Part shown: positions 35,696 through 46,171 of the stretch, in pieces
Layout of the letters: each line of letters begins with the position of its first letter
Numbering within the stretch: the stretch's first letter is position 1
Assembly (NCBI RefSeq): GCF_007990715.1
Contig: NZ_BJWY01000040.1
Location: forward strand, 1 to 50,791
DNA from: Nocardia seriolae NBRC 15557
GTDB lineage: Bacteria > Actinomycetota > Actinomycetes > Mycobacteriales > Mycobacteriaceae
Reading direction: 5' to 3'
DNA length: 50,791 nt
Made by a program: the position numbers and the translations under genes
Notes under the pieces: model-generated
Seen by the model: the letters and a program-made list of their open reading frames with translations, nothing else
Databases searched by the model: none
Told to the model about the DNA's origin: nothing

Positions 35696-38600
35696 ATGGT
35701 CGGTCGAGATACAGACGGGACGCAGCCTGACCTGCGCATAGGAATCGCCGCGGAGCTGGCCGCGGCGGGACTCGCCGATGCCCGCGAGATCGGCCGCGGC
35801 GGTTTCGGCGTCGTCTACCGGTGCGTCGAGCACTCGCTGGACCGGCTCGTCGCGGTGAAGGTGCTCGATACCCGCTCCAACGACGACGAGCGGGCGCGGT
35901 TCCTGCGCGAGCAGCGCGCGCTGGGCCGCTTCGCCGGCCATCCGCACATCGTGCAGGTGCTCTCCGCCGATGCCACGGTCACCGGACGGCCGTATCTGGT
36001 GATGCCGTTCTACCCGCTCGGGTCGCTGCGGGAACGCATTCGCGAGCACGGGCCGCTGCCCTGGCAGGAGGTGCTCTCGATCGGGGTGAAGATCGCCGGC
36101 GCGCTGGCGGCCGCGCACGTGCACGGGATCGTGCACCGCGATGTGAATCCGGCCAATATCCTGCTCTCCGACTACGGCGAGCCGCTGCTGAGCGACTTCG
36201 GAATCGCCCACATCAGCGGGGCATTCGAGACCGGCTCCGGAATGATCGCCGGGACACCGGCATTCACCGCGCCCGAGGTGCTGCGCGGCAACGAACCGAC
36301 CGAGGCGGCCGACATCTACGGGCTGGGCGCGACCCTGTTCTGCCTGCTCACCGGTCACGCCGCCTTCGAACGCCGCGAGGGTGAGTCCATGGTCGCGCAA
36401 TTCGTGCGCATCACCTCCGAGCCGATACCCGATCTGCGGGCCGACGGCATACCCGCGCTGCTGTGCTCGGCCCTGGAATCGGCCATGGCGCAAGACGTCT
36501 CGGATCGGCCGGGCACGGCCCGCGAATTCGGCGACCGGCTGCGCAATGTCCAGTTCGTCAGCGGGCTCGCGGTCGACTCGATGGCGCTGCCCGCCGACGG
36601 CGCGATCGCGACCGTCGCACCGCCGGTTCCGGTCCCGGTGTCGCGTCCGGTTCCGGCCCCGACACCGTCCACCCGATACCGCCCGCCGAGCTCGCCGCGT
36701 CGGCCGGTCCGCCGCGCCCGGCTGCTCGACCGGCTGCGCGCCGGACCGCCCCGGCGGCTCATGCTCATCCACGGCCCGGCCGGATTCGGCAAGAGCACCC
36801 TGGCCGCGGAATGGGTGGATGTGCTTGCCGCCGAGGGTGTCCGGGTCGCCTGGCTGAGCGTGGACGACGATGACGACAATGTCGTCTGGTTCCTGTCGCA
36901 CGTGGTGGAGGCGATCCGCTACGCCCACCCCGGCATCGCCGCCGACCTCGAGCGGCTGCTCGAGGAACACGCCAGCGACGCCGCGCGGCACGTCATGACC
37001 AGCCTCATCGACGAGATCCACCGGGCCGGGGAGACGGTGGCGCTGGTGATCGACGACTGGCACCGGGTGACCAGCCCGGCCACCATCGCGGCCATGGAGT
37101 TCCTGCTCGACCACGGCTGCCACCACCTGCGGGTGATCGTCACCAGCCGCAATCGCACCGGACTTCCGCTGGGCCGCATGCGGGTTCGCGACGAACTCGA
37201 CGAGATCGACGAATCCGCCCTGCGTTTCGACGACGCGGAAACCGCGGCCTTCCTCGCCGACGTCAGCGGCCTGACCCTCGCCGACGCGGAGGTCGAGCGC
37301 CTGCGGGCCTCGACCGAGGGCTGGGCGGCCGCACTGCAATTGGCCTCCATGTCGCTGCGCGACCGCGACGATCCCGGCGCGTACATCGACCAGATCTCGG
37401 GGCGCCACTACGCCATCGGCGAGTACCTGATGGAGAACGTCGTCGACACCCTCGAACCCGAGCTCCTCGAATTCGTCATGCGCACCTCGGTCGCCGAGCG
37501 CGTCAACGGCGAGCTCGCCGAGGCCCTGACCGGCGTGCCCAACGGCCAGGACATGCTCGAACAGGTGCGGCAGCGAGACCTGTTCCTGCGCAGCATCGAT
37601 GACGACCTGCGCTGGTTCCGCTACCACACGCTGTTCGCCGATTTCCTGCGCGACCGCCTGATCCGGCTGCATCCGGGACTGCTCGAGGAACTGCACCGCA
37701 CCGCCGCGGACTGGTTCGCCGAGCACGACATGCTCGCCGAGGCGGTCGATCACCTGCTCGCCGCGGGCGAACCCCGGCGGGCGACCGAACTGGTGGCCGA
37801 GCACGGCGAACGACTGATGGAGCAGTCCCGCATGGGGACGCTGCTCGGACTGGCGGCCAAACTGCCCGGCTCGCTCGCCGCGTCGAATCCGCGGCTCCAG
37901 GTGCAGATCGGCTGGGCCAATGTCGCCATGCAACGCCCGGCCGCCGCCGCGACCGCACTCGAGTGCGCCGAGAAGGCGTTGGCCGGGCTCCCCGAGGACG
38001 CGGGCCGGGCCGACCTCGAACTCGAACTCGAGGTGAAGCTGGTGCACACCGCGCTGAGCTTCGCCACCGACCAGACCATGGTGCTCGCGCCCGAGCTCGT
38101 CGCGGCGCGGGATTCGGTGCGGCCCTTCATGGCTCACGGACTGGCGGTCGGGGCCATGATCTCGGCGCTGTACCGCTTCGACTACGCCGAGGTGCACCGC
38201 TGGCACCGGTGGATCGAACCCTTCCGCGACCGCGTGCGCGGACCCTTCGGCGCCATGTACTGCGACTGCGTCGCGGGCAGCGCCGCCTACGAACAGCTCG
38301 AGATCGGCATGGCCGAGACCCGCTTCCGCACCGCGCTGGCCGGGGCACTGCAAACCGGCGGGGGATCGCAGGCCACCCGCCTGGCCAGTGCCCTGCTCGG
38401 CGAATTGCTGTACGAGAAAGGGCAATTCATCGAGGCCGAGGAACTGCTCGCGGGCGGGATCGGCCTGGAGGGCGGGGCGGTCGAGTTCCTGATGGCCAGC
38501 TACGGCATCGGCGCGCGCCTGGCCGCGGTGCGCGGCGATCTCGACACCGTGCGCGAGCGCCTCGACGAAGGCGGCAAACTCGCCACCAACCTGATGCTGC

Positions 38601-39136
38601 CGCGCCTGGCGGCGCGAATCCTCAACGAGCGCATCCGTTTGGGCCTGCCTGTCACCGACACCGACCGCACCGACCTCGCCCAGCTCGAGCCCTACTCGGC
38701 GCACCCCGACGTGCCCTCGGCGGTCGCGGCCGAACTCTCCTGCGATTCGGCGATCCGGCTGCTGCTCATGGACGGTACGGAAGCATCGGCCGCGCAAGCG
38801 GTCTCGCGGGCGCAGCGGCTGGCACAGGTGATCGCCACCCAGCATCGGCCCCGCGCACTGGTGAACGCCGAACTCCTGCACGGGTGCTGCCTGTCGGCGA
38901 CCGGCAAGACCGCCGAGGCCGCGAAGTTCCTGGAGCCAGCCATGACGCGCTGCGCCGAACAGGGCCTGGTCCGCCTGGTCGTCGACTCCGGCAGACAGCT
39001 GTACCCGGTGGTCGAAACCCTCTACGGCGCAACCACATCGACCCAGAACCTGGTCCGCCTGTTCCTGCGACAGGTGCTCACCGAGTTCGAAGGGGTGCTG
39101 CCCGCCCGCGGAACCGCACCCGGCACAATCGGCTGA
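35696..39136 (+). CDS. PknK-like serine/threonine kinase fused to a MalT-like ATPase
   Basis: 1146 residues (M. tuberculosis PknK about 1110). Kinase domain 1-290: 'GRGGFGVVY' P-loop, lysine K55 ('VAVKVLD'), catalytic loop 'HRDVNPANIL' (D149; N151 replaces the usual lysine), 'SDFGIAH' (D167) and APE-like 'TAPEVL'. A Pro-rich linker leads to a MalT/STAND ATPase: Walker A 'GPAGFGKSTLAAEW' (K366), Walker B 'LVIDDWHRV', 'TEGWAAALQLA', then helical repeats to the end. No C-terminal LuxR helix-turn-helix is visible. PknK-type kinases phosphorylate regulators and slow growth in stress; the role here is inferred. The next gene starts 22 nt downstream. Confidence 0.93.
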   Translation: MVGRDTDGTQPDLRIGIAAELAAAGLADAREIGRGGFGVVYRCVEHSLDRLVAVKVLDTRSNDDERARFLREQRALGRFAGHPHIVQVLSADATVTGRPYLVMPFYPLGSLRERIREHGPLPWQEVLSIGVKIAGALAAAHVHGIVHRDVNPANILLSDYGEPLLSDFGIAHISGAFETGSGMIAGTPAFTAPEVLRGNEPTEAADIYGLGATLFCLLTGHAAFERREGESMVAQFVRITSEPIPDLRADGIPALLCSALESAMAQDVSDRPGTAREFGDRLRNVQFVSGLAVDSMALPADGAIATVAPPVPVPVSRPVPAPTPSTRYRPPSSPRRPVRRARLLDRLRAGPPRRLMLIHGPAGFGKSTLAAEWVDVLAAEGVRVAWLSVDDDDDNVVWFLSHVVEAIRYAHPGIAADLERLLEEHASDAARHVMTSLIDEIHRAGETVALVIDDWHRVTSPATIAAMEFLLDHGCHHLRVIVTSRNRTGLPLGRMRVRDELDEIDESALRFDDAETAAFLADVSGLTLADAEVERLRASTEGWAAALQLASMSLRDRDDPGAYIDQISGRHYAIGEYLMENVVDTLEPELLEFVMRTSVAERVNGELAEALTGVPNGQDMLEQVRQRDLFLRSIDDDLRWFRYHTLFADFLRDRLIRLHPGLLEELHRTAADWFAEHDMLAEAVDHLLAAGEPRRATELVAEHGERLMEQSRMGTLLGLAAKLPGSLAASNPRLQVQIGWANVAMQRPAAAATALECAEKALAGLPEDAGRADLELELEVKLVHTALSFATDQTMVLAPELVAARDSVRPFMAHGLAVGAMISALYRFDYAEVHRWHRWIEPFRDRVRGPFGAMYCDCVAGSAAYEQLEIGMAETRFRTALAGALQTGGGSQATRLASALLGELLYEKGQFIEAEELLAGGIGLEGGAVEFLMASYGIGARLAAVRGDLDTVRERLDEGGKLATNLMLPRLAARILNERIRLGLPVTDTDRTDLAQLEPYSAHPDVPSAVAAELSCDSAIRLLLMDGTEASAAQAVSRAQRLAQVIATQHRPRALVNAELLHGCCLSATGKTAEAAKFLEPAMTRCAEQGLVRLVVDSGRQLYPVVETLYGATTSTQNLVRLFLRQVLTEFEGVLPARGTAPGTIG

Positions 39137-39158
39137 GACCACGAGGGGAGTGCGGTAG

Positions 39159-39896
39159 ATGTCGGGTGACGTGCGGTCGGATGAGCGGGTAGCGGCGGAA
39201 CCGGACCGTTTTCAGCCGGTGCCCGATCCGCGTCCCGACGACGACGTGTGGCCGGAAATGATGTGGCCGGTGCCGGGAGACGCGGTGCTGACGGGCAAGT
39301 CCGTGGAACTGCGCCCGGTCGATCCGGCGGCGGACGCGGGAGAGTTGTTCCGGGCGCTCGACCAGGCGCGGACCTGGGCACACGTGCCCGGACGGCCGCA
39401 GACGGCGGCGCAACTCGAAGAACTACTGCGCCAGCTGAATTCGCAGGACGACTGGCACATCTGGACCGTGCGGACGGTCCGGGAGGTCGGCGGAGAATCG
39501 GCCGGGGCGATCATCGGCGTCACCGCCTACCTGGATGCCCGTCCCCGCGATGCCGGACTGGAAATCGGATTCACCGTCTACACCCCACCCGTATGGGGCA
39601 CCGCGGTGAATCCGGAAGCCAAACTCCTGCTGCTCGAGTACGCCTTCGAAACCTTGAACGCGGGCCGGGTACAGCTCAAGACCGACGTTCGCAATCACCG
39701 CTCACAGCAGGCCATTTCACGGCTCGGCGCGCGGTACGAGGGCACTTTGCGCCGCCACTTCCGCCGCGAGGACGGCACCATGCGCGACAGCGTGCTGTTC
39801 TCGATCACGGTCGAGGACTGGCCGCAGGTGCGCGATCGGCTCACACACCGGCTCGCCGAATTGGACCGGGCTGCGGCTACACCGGCCGCAGGTTGA
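39159..39896 (+). CDS. RimJ/RimL-type GNAT acetyltransferase
   Basis: 245 residues with a GNAT domain from about residue 45. 'LTGKSVELRPVDPAADAGEL', 'WTVRTVREVGGESAGAIIGV', 'GLEIGFTVYTPPVWGTAVNP' and 'LKTDVRNHRSQQAISRLGAR' are the RimL-like blocks; the 'NHRSQQAISRLGA' helix is diagnostic. The N-terminal 45 residues are a charged extension. The substrate is unknown, and protein N-terminal or small-molecule amines are both possible. The ATG has a GAGGGG-type site and is 22 nt after the PknK-like stop, so they are likely one transcript. Its 3' end overlaps the convergent oxygenase gene by 20 nt. Confidence 0.88.
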   Translation: MSGDVRSDERVAAEPDRFQPVPDPRPDDDVWPEMMWPVPGDAVLTGKSVELRPVDPAADAGELFRALDQARTWAHVPGRPQTAAQLEELLRQLNSQDDWHIWTVRTVREVGGESAGAIIGVTAYLDARPRDAGLEIGFTVYTPPVWGTAVNPEAKLLLLEYAFETLNAGRVQLKTDVRNHRSQQAISRLGARYEGTLRRHFRREDGTMRDSVLFSITVEDWPQVRDRLTHRLAELDRAAATPAAG

Positions 39897-40788
39897 TCAT
39901 CTTGCGCAGGCGGGCGCGGTCGCGTTCCAGGCGGCGGGCCTCGTAGGCGATGGGGAAGTAGCGGATGCGCTCCGGCAGCATCGGCACGGTGCGGCCGATG
40001 AGCCAGCCCAGGGCACGGAGGGCGCGTTCGTCTTTCGCGGTCCACTCCAGGCCGAGCTTGTCGCGCACGACATCCGGGGTGGTGCCGACGGTGAAGAAGT
40101 ACTGCAGGCGGCCGACCGGATTCGTCACCGCGCGCCACGCCGGGTGCAGCGGGCGGGGAATCTGCTTGGGCGGGGCGATCTTCCGGATCACCTTCAGGTA
40201 GTCGTAGGCGACATTCGTGGCCTCCAGGTGGTTTTCGACCTGGTTCCAGAACCACGGCTCCCATTCCGCGTAGGTTGCGGGAATCTCCTTGGGCGCCACC
40301 GAGAAATTCCGCATGAGCTGCACGGTCTCCTGGTAGTACGCCTCCTTGTCGGCGTCGGAGAGCTTGTCGCTGGAGAAGTACTTGTTGCCCTCGGTGAAGG
40401 CGAACACACCGGTATGCAGCACCCAAGCCCACGGGGCCGAGGACAACGCCCGATGCTTGACTCCCTGCGCGTCGGTCGAGTTCAAGCTGGCATGCATCGT
40501 CCGCAGCCGATCCGCCTCGGCGAGTGCCTCGTCGCCGCCGTAGACCCACATCATGACCGAGGCCAGACTGCGCATGGCCCGGCCCATCGGGTCGGTGCGG
40601 AAGGTCGAATGCTCGTCCACCACCGCGGCAATGGTCGGTTCCATGGTCTGCAGCAGGAACGCGGACCCGGCGGTCAGCGAGAACGTGATCAGACCGGTGT
40701 CCTCCCACAGCCGGGTATCCGGTCCGAACGGGCGGCGTTCGGGGCGTGCACTGCTGGCCTCGTGATCGAGCGCGACGGCGGCGGTCAT
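39877..40788 (-). CDS. MpaB-family oxygenase (DUF2236)
   Basis: 303 residues from ATG 40788, which has an AGGAGAT site. It contains the DUF2236/MpaB pattern: 'RTDPMGRAMRSLASVMMWVY', 'ALSSAPWAWVLHTGVFAFTE', 'YYQETVQLMRNFSVAPKEIP' and the C-terminal 'YFTVGTTPDVVRDKLGLEW'-type helices. Relatives include the rubber/latex-clearing and MpaB oxygenases that bind b-type heme; the histidine in 'WVLHTGVF' is a candidate ligand (established for the family, inferred here). Substrate unknown. It lies downstream of the pdh operon's terminator on the same strand. Confidence 0.88.
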   Translation of the reverse strand: MTAAVALDHEASSARPERRPFGPDTRLWEDTGLITFSLTAGSAFLLQTMEPTIAAVVDEHSTFRTDPMGRAMRSLASVMMWVYGGDEALAEADRLRTMHASLNSTDAQGVKHRALSSAPWAWVLHTGVFAFTEGNKYFSSDKLSDADKEAYYQETVQLMRNFSVAPKEIPATYAEWEPWFWNQVENHLEATNVAYDYLKVIRKIAPPKQIPRPLHPAWRAVTNPVGRLQYFFTVGTTPDVVRDKLGLEWTAKDERALRALGWLIGRTVPMLPERIRYFPIAYEARRLERDRARLRKMINLRPV

Positions 40789-40914
40789 GGTGGATCTCCT
40801 TTGATCAACCGTTCCCATCGGCTGCCCACCCGCCGACAGGATGAGAGAGTTACTACCGAATCGTCTCATCTTGTCGCGAGGGTGGCAACCGTCACGTCCG
40901 GGAAATGCGAAAAG

Positions 40915-40959
40915 CCGGATGACGTGGACCGACCGGGTAACCCGGTCCACGTCATCCGG
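40915..40959 (-). terminator. 17-bp hairpin between pdh operon and oxygenase
   Basis: ccggatgacgtggaccg pairs perfectly with cggtccacgtcatccgg around an 11-nt loop. It lies about 130 nt past the E2 stop and 127 nt before the oxygenase start, so it most likely ends the pdh operon. Confidence 0.75.
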
Positions 40960-41044
40960 CGATTCATACCCGCCGCCGGGTGAGTTCGGCTTCCGGGCGC
41001 GCGGTTGGCATGGGTTGGCGCGCGCCCGGGTGGCGGGCTTACGT

Positions 41045-41073
41045 CGTCCGATCCTGGATCAAAAAATCGGACG
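41045..41073 (-). terminator. 8-bp hairpin just after the E2 stop
   Basis: cgtccgat (41045-41052) pairs with atcggacg (41066-41073), 15 nt after the E2 stop. The T-run on the transcript strand lies in the loop, not after the stem. A weaker first terminator is possible. Confidence 0.4.
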
Positions 41074-41088
41074 GCGGTCAGGGCGTGA

Positions 41089-42366
<1,278 letters not shown>

Positions 42367-42381
42367 GGTTCCTTCCGGTTC

Positions 42382-43374
42382 TCAGCGGCGCTTGCCGACG
42401 GCGGCAAGGGTTTCGAGGGCGGCCTTGTAGAGCGAGTCGGGCGATGGGAGCGCCAGCTTCTCGAGCGGCTTGGCGTAGGGCAGCGGCACCTCGGCCATGG
42501 CCACGCGGCGCACGGGGGCGTCGAGGTAGTCGAACGCGCCGTCGGAGATCGACGCCGCGACCTCCGCGCCGATGCCGTAGGTCAGCCAGTCGTCCTCGCC
42601 GATGACGGCGCAGCCGGTCTTCTTGACGGACTTGACGATGGTGTCGCGGTCGAGCGGGCGCAGGCTGCGCAGGTCGACGACCTCGGCCGAGATGCCCTCG
42701 GCGGCAAGCTTTTCGGCGACCTGGGTGCACACGGTGGCCATGCGCGAGTAGCCGATGAGCGTGATATCGGTGCCCTCGCGGGTGACCGCGGCCTTGCCGA
42801 TCTCGGCGGCCGGAAGATCGTCCGGCACTTCGCCCTTGGTGTTGTAGAGCGACAGGTTCTCCAGGAAGAGCACCGGGTCGTCGTCCTCGATGGCGGCTTT
42901 CAGCAGCGCCCGCGCGTCGGCGGGGGTGCTGGGGGCGACGACCTTGAGGCCGGGCACGAACGCGTAGTACAGCTCGATGTTCTGCGAGTGCGTCGCGCCG
43001 AGCTGCTGGCCGCCGCCACCGGGGGTGCGGATGACCATCGGCACCGACGTCTGACCGCCGAACATGCCGTAGATCTTGGCGGCGTGGTTGACGATCTGAT
43101 CCAGTGCCAGCAGCGAGAAGTTGATCGTCATGATTTCGACGACCGGGCGCAGGCCCAGCATGGCGGCTCCGATGGCCGCGCCGACGAAACCCTCTTCGGC
43201 GATCGGGGTGTCGCGCACCCGCTTCTCGCCGAATTCCTTCATCAGGCCCGCGGTGATCTTGTAGGAGCCTTCGAAAACGCCGATCTCTTCTCCGATGAGG
43301 AAGACATCGTCGTCGCGCTGCATCTCCTCGCGGAGGGTCTCGCGCAGCGCTTCACGGTAAGTCATGACAGCCAC
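42382..43374 (-). CDS. pdhB: pyruvate dehydrogenase E1 beta subunit
   Basis: 330 residues. It carries the transketolase-type pyrimidine-binding motif 'FLIGEEIGVFEGSYKITAGL' with the family glutamate, 'GAAIGAAMLGLRPVVEIMTI', and the 'GGGQQLGATHSQNIELYYAF' and 'DLRSLRPLDRDTIVKSVKKT' blocks typical of the alpha2beta2 E1. It binds thiamine diphosphate at the interface with E1 alpha. The ATG is 10 nt after the E1 alpha stop. Confidence 0.95.
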   Translation of the reverse strand: MAVMTYREALRETLREEMQRDDDVFLIGEEIGVFEGSYKITAGLMKEFGEKRVRDTPIAEEGFVGAAIGAAMLGLRPVVEIMTINFSLLALDQIVNHAAKIYGMFGGQTSVPMVIRTPGGGGQQLGATHSQNIELYYAFVPGLKVVAPSTPADARALLKAAIEDDDPVLFLENLSLYNTKGEVPDDLPAAEIGKAAVTREGTDITLIGYSRMATVCTQVAEKLAAEGISAEVVDLRSLRPLDRDTIVKSVKKTGCAVIGEDDWLTYGIGAEVAASISDGAFDYLDAPVRRVAMAEVPLPYAKPLEKLALPSPDSLYKAALETLAAVGKRR

Positions 43375-43384
43375 GGTGATGTCC

Positions 43385-44524
43385 TTAAACGGTGAAGAGC
43401 GGATCGCCGGGCAGGCGATGGGAATCGCCCGCGACCGGGGTCGCGTAGTTGTAATCGAACAGGGTGGCCGGGTCCGGATGCGGCGAGCTGTCGGCGAAGT
43501 CGACCGCCGCGCGCACGCGCTCCTTGACCTCGGCCTCGATGGCGGCGGCCGAATCCTCGCTCAGCACACCGGCTTCGAGAAGACGGTTGTGCCACAGCAC
43601 GATCGGGTCGTGCGCGACGGCGGTGGAGACGGCGTCCTCGGCGCGGTACTTGGCCGGGTCGACGACCGAGTGGCCCTTGAGGCGGTAGGAGACGGCCTCG
43701 AGCAGGGCGGGCTTGCCCTCGCGGCGGGCGGTCTCGATGAGGTCGCTCGCCACCTCGCGCACGGCCAGCACGTCGGTGCCGTCCACGCGCTCACCGCGCA
43801 TGCGGTAGGAGGAGGCGCGCTTCCACAGATCCGGTTCGGCGGAAGACTTCTCGACGGTGGTGCCCATGCCGGTCTGGTTGTTGATCACCAGGAACACGAC
43901 GGGCAGGTTCCACAGGGCCGCGATGTTCAGCGACTCGTGGAACGCGCCGATATTGGTGGTGCCCTCACCCATCTGGCACACCACGACGTCGTCGCCACCG
44001 CGGTAGTCGATGGCCAGCGCCGCGCCGATCGCGAGGGGAACCTGGCCGCCGACAATGGCGTAACCGCCGAGCAGGCGGGTCTGGGTGTCGTACATGTGCA
44101 TCGATCCGCCCCAGCCCTTGGAGGTGCCGGTGGAGCGGCCGTACAGCTCGGCCATGACGCGGCCGGGCTCGATGCCCTTGGCCAGCGCGTAACCGTGCTC
44201 ACGGTAGTTGGTGAACAGGTAGTCGGTGGGGCGCATGGCGCGGCCGACGCCGACGACGGTGGCTTCCTCACCCAGGTTCAGGTGGCAGTAGCCGCCGATC
44301 TTGGCCTGCTGGTAGCCCTGGGCGGTGCGCTCCTCGAAGCGGCGGATGAACAGCATCTCGGTGTAGAGCGAGAGCAGGTCGTTGGCATCCGTGCCGCCGA
44401 AATCGGCTCCGCCGAGCAGGGTTTCGGCTACAGATCTGTCGGATACGGCTGCGTCCGCGGCGGGCGCGGCCGGGCGGGTCGCCTTGCGCGCCGACTTGCG
44501 CGGCGCGGCGGTGGTCGTGGTCAT
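43385..44524 (-). CDS. pdhA: pyruvate dehydrogenase E1 alpha subunit
   Basis: 379 residues. A basic/Ala-rich N-terminal extension (about 1-45) precedes the E1 alpha fold: 'IGGYCHLNLGEEATVVGVGR', 'GWGGSMHMYD', 'GGYAIVGGQVPLAIGAALAI' and the thiamine-diphosphate motif 'MGEGTTNIGAFHE...VINNQ'. The first residue pair is G-E-G (E187) where most members have G-D-G. The phosphorylation-loop-like 'YRLKGHSVVDPAKYR' region is present. It decarboxylates pyruvate and loads the acetyl group onto E2. It starts 11 nt after the lpd stop. Confidence 0.95.
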   Translation of the reverse strand: MTTTTAAPRKSARKATRPAAPAADAAVSDRSVAETLLGGADFGGTDANDLLSLYTEMLFIRRFEERTAQGYQQAKIGGYCHLNLGEEATVVGVGRAMRPTDYLFTNYREHGYALAKGIEPGRVMAELYGRSTGTSKGWGGSMHMYDTQTRLLGGYAIVGGQVPLAIGAALAIDYRGGDDVVVCQMGEGTTNIGAFHESLNIAALWNLPVVFLVINNQTGMGTTVEKSSAEPDLWKRASSYRMRGERVDGTDVLAVREVASDLIETARREGKPALLEAVSYRLKGHSVVDPAKYRAEDAVSTAVAHDPIVLWHNRLLEAGVLSEDSAAAIEAEVKERVRAAVDFADSSPHPDPATLFDYNYATPVAGDSHRLPGDPLFTV

Positions 44525-44535
44525 GAGAGAGCTCC

Positions 44536-45993
44536 TCAGCGCTTCCGGGGCGGCGCGACGTGAACGGGCAGGCCCAGCCCGACCAGGGCGGCCTCCATCC
44601 CGATCTCGCCGAGGGTGGGGTGGGCGTGAACGGTCTCGGCCAGCTCGTCGAGGGTCGCCTCCAGCGAGATCGCCAGGGCCCCTTCGGTGATCAGGTCACT
44701 GGCCGACGGGCCGATGATGTGCACGCCGAGCACCTCGCCGTGCTGCTTGCCCGCGACGATCTTCAGGAAGCCCTCGGTGTCGCCGAAGGACTTGGCCCGG
44801 CCCAGCGCCGCGAACGGGAACTTCGCGGCAATGATGTCGTGGCCCACGGCCTCGGCGGCGTCCTCGGTGAGGCCGACGCTGGCGATCTCCGGGTGGGTGA
44901 AGGTGGCGGCCGGGATGACGTTGTAGTCGATGTGGGCGGCGTGGCCCGCGATGGTGTCGGAGGCGACCAGACCCTGGTGCGAGGCGACGTGCGCGAGCAG
45001 CGCCTTGCCGGTGACATCGCCGATGGCGTAGACGTGCTCGACGCCGGTGCGCAGGTGCTCGTCCACGGGGATGAAACCGCGTGCGTCCGTTTCGATTCCG
45101 GCGATATCCAGGCCCAGCTGCGCGGTGTTGGGGCGGCGGCCGACGCCGACCAGCACCACGTCCGCGGGCAGCTCCTGCGGCTTCGCGCCGCCGACGGTGA
45201 CCGACAATCCGTTGTCGCCCTGCGCGATACCGGTGACGGTCGCGCCGGTCAGCACCTTGATGCCGCGCTTGGTGAACGAGCGCACGAGGGCGGTGCCGAT
45301 CTCCTTGTCCTCCAGCGGAACCAGGCGGTCCTGCATCTCCACCACGGTGACCTCCGCTCCGAACTCGTGGAACAGGTTGGCCCACTCCGCGCCCACCGCG
45401 CTGCCGCCGATGACGACCAGCCGCTTGGGGACCTCGGTGAGGCCGAACGCGCCGTCGGAGGTGATCACGCCGGGCAGGTCCGCGCCGGGGATCGGGAGGA
45501 CGGCCGGGACCGAACCGGTCGCGATGATGACGTCGGTCGCGCTCACGGTGCGAACGGCATTCGCGGTCGGGGCCGCGGCGTAGCGCGGGCCGCCCTCGAA
45601 GATCGGCGACGGACCGGCCTCGACGACCTCGACGGAGGTCGGGCCGGTGAAGCGGGCGTGGCCCTCGATGACGGTGACGCCATTGGCCTTCAGCAGCCCC
45701 GCGACGCCATCGGTCAGTTCCTTGACGATGCCGTCCTTGCGCTGCCGCACCGCGGCGTAGTCGAAGCGCAGGTTATCGGCGTAGATCCCGAAGTCTGCGG
45801 CGTGCGCGATGGTGTGGAAGACCTCCGCGGAGCGCAGCATGGCCTTGGTCGGGATGCAGCCCCAGTTCAGGCAGACCCCGCCCGGGCGCTCCTTCTCCAC
45901 CAGGCCAACATTCAGGCCCCGCTGAGCGGCCCGGATGGCGGCCACATAACCGCCCGGGCCGCCGCCGATCACCAGAAGATCGAATTCCGGCAC
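44536..45993 (-). CDS. lpdA: dihydrolipoamide dehydrogenase (E3)
   Basis: 485 residues. FAD-binding 'LLVIGGGPGGYVAAIRAA', redox disulfide 'GGVCLNWGCIPTKAM' (C41/C46), NAD-binding 'LVVIGGSAVGAEWANLF', 'YAIGDVTGKALLAHVASHQG' and the C-terminal catalytic His-Glu 'VHAHPTLGE' are all present. It re-oxidises the dihydrolipoyl arms of E2. The start is GTG 45993 with a GAGGAG site. It is the first structural gene of the E3-E1 alpha-E1 beta-E2 operon. Confidence 0.96.
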   Translation of the reverse strand: MPEFDLLVIGGGPGGYVAAIRAAQRGLNVGLVEKERPGGVCLNWGCIPTKAMLRSAEVFHTIAHAADFGIYADNLRFDYAAVRQRKDGIVKELTDGVAGLLKANGVTVIEGHARFTGPTSVEVVEAGPSPIFEGGPRYAAAPTANAVRTVSATDVIIATGSVPAVLPIPGADLPGVITSDGAFGLTEVPKRLVVIGGSAVGAEWANLFHEFGAEVTVVEMQDRLVPLEDKEIGTALVRSFTKRGIKVLTGATVTGIAQGDNGLSVTVGGAKPQELPADVVLVGVGRRPNTAQLGLDIAGIETDARGFIPVDEHLRTGVEHVYAIGDVTGKALLAHVASHQGLVASDTIAGHAAHIDYNVIPAATFTHPEIASVGLTEDAAEAVGHDIIAAKFPFAALGRAKSFGDTEGFLKIVAGKQHGEVLGVHIIGPSASDLITEGALAISLEATLDELAETVHAHPTLGEIGMEAALVGLGLPVHVAPPRKR

Positions 45994-46171
45994 TCGTGGT
46001 GCTCCTCATCTCGATGTACTCACAGACCCTGCGTCGGTTGTGATGCGGGTCATTCCGATCGAGTCTGTCGGTCACCAAATGCACAAACAAGGAACTGGAA
46101 GCCCATATATGACAGGAATCGACTGGGCGCTGAGCACAATTCGTACCCGCTGGTAGCGGGCGTTCGAGGGC

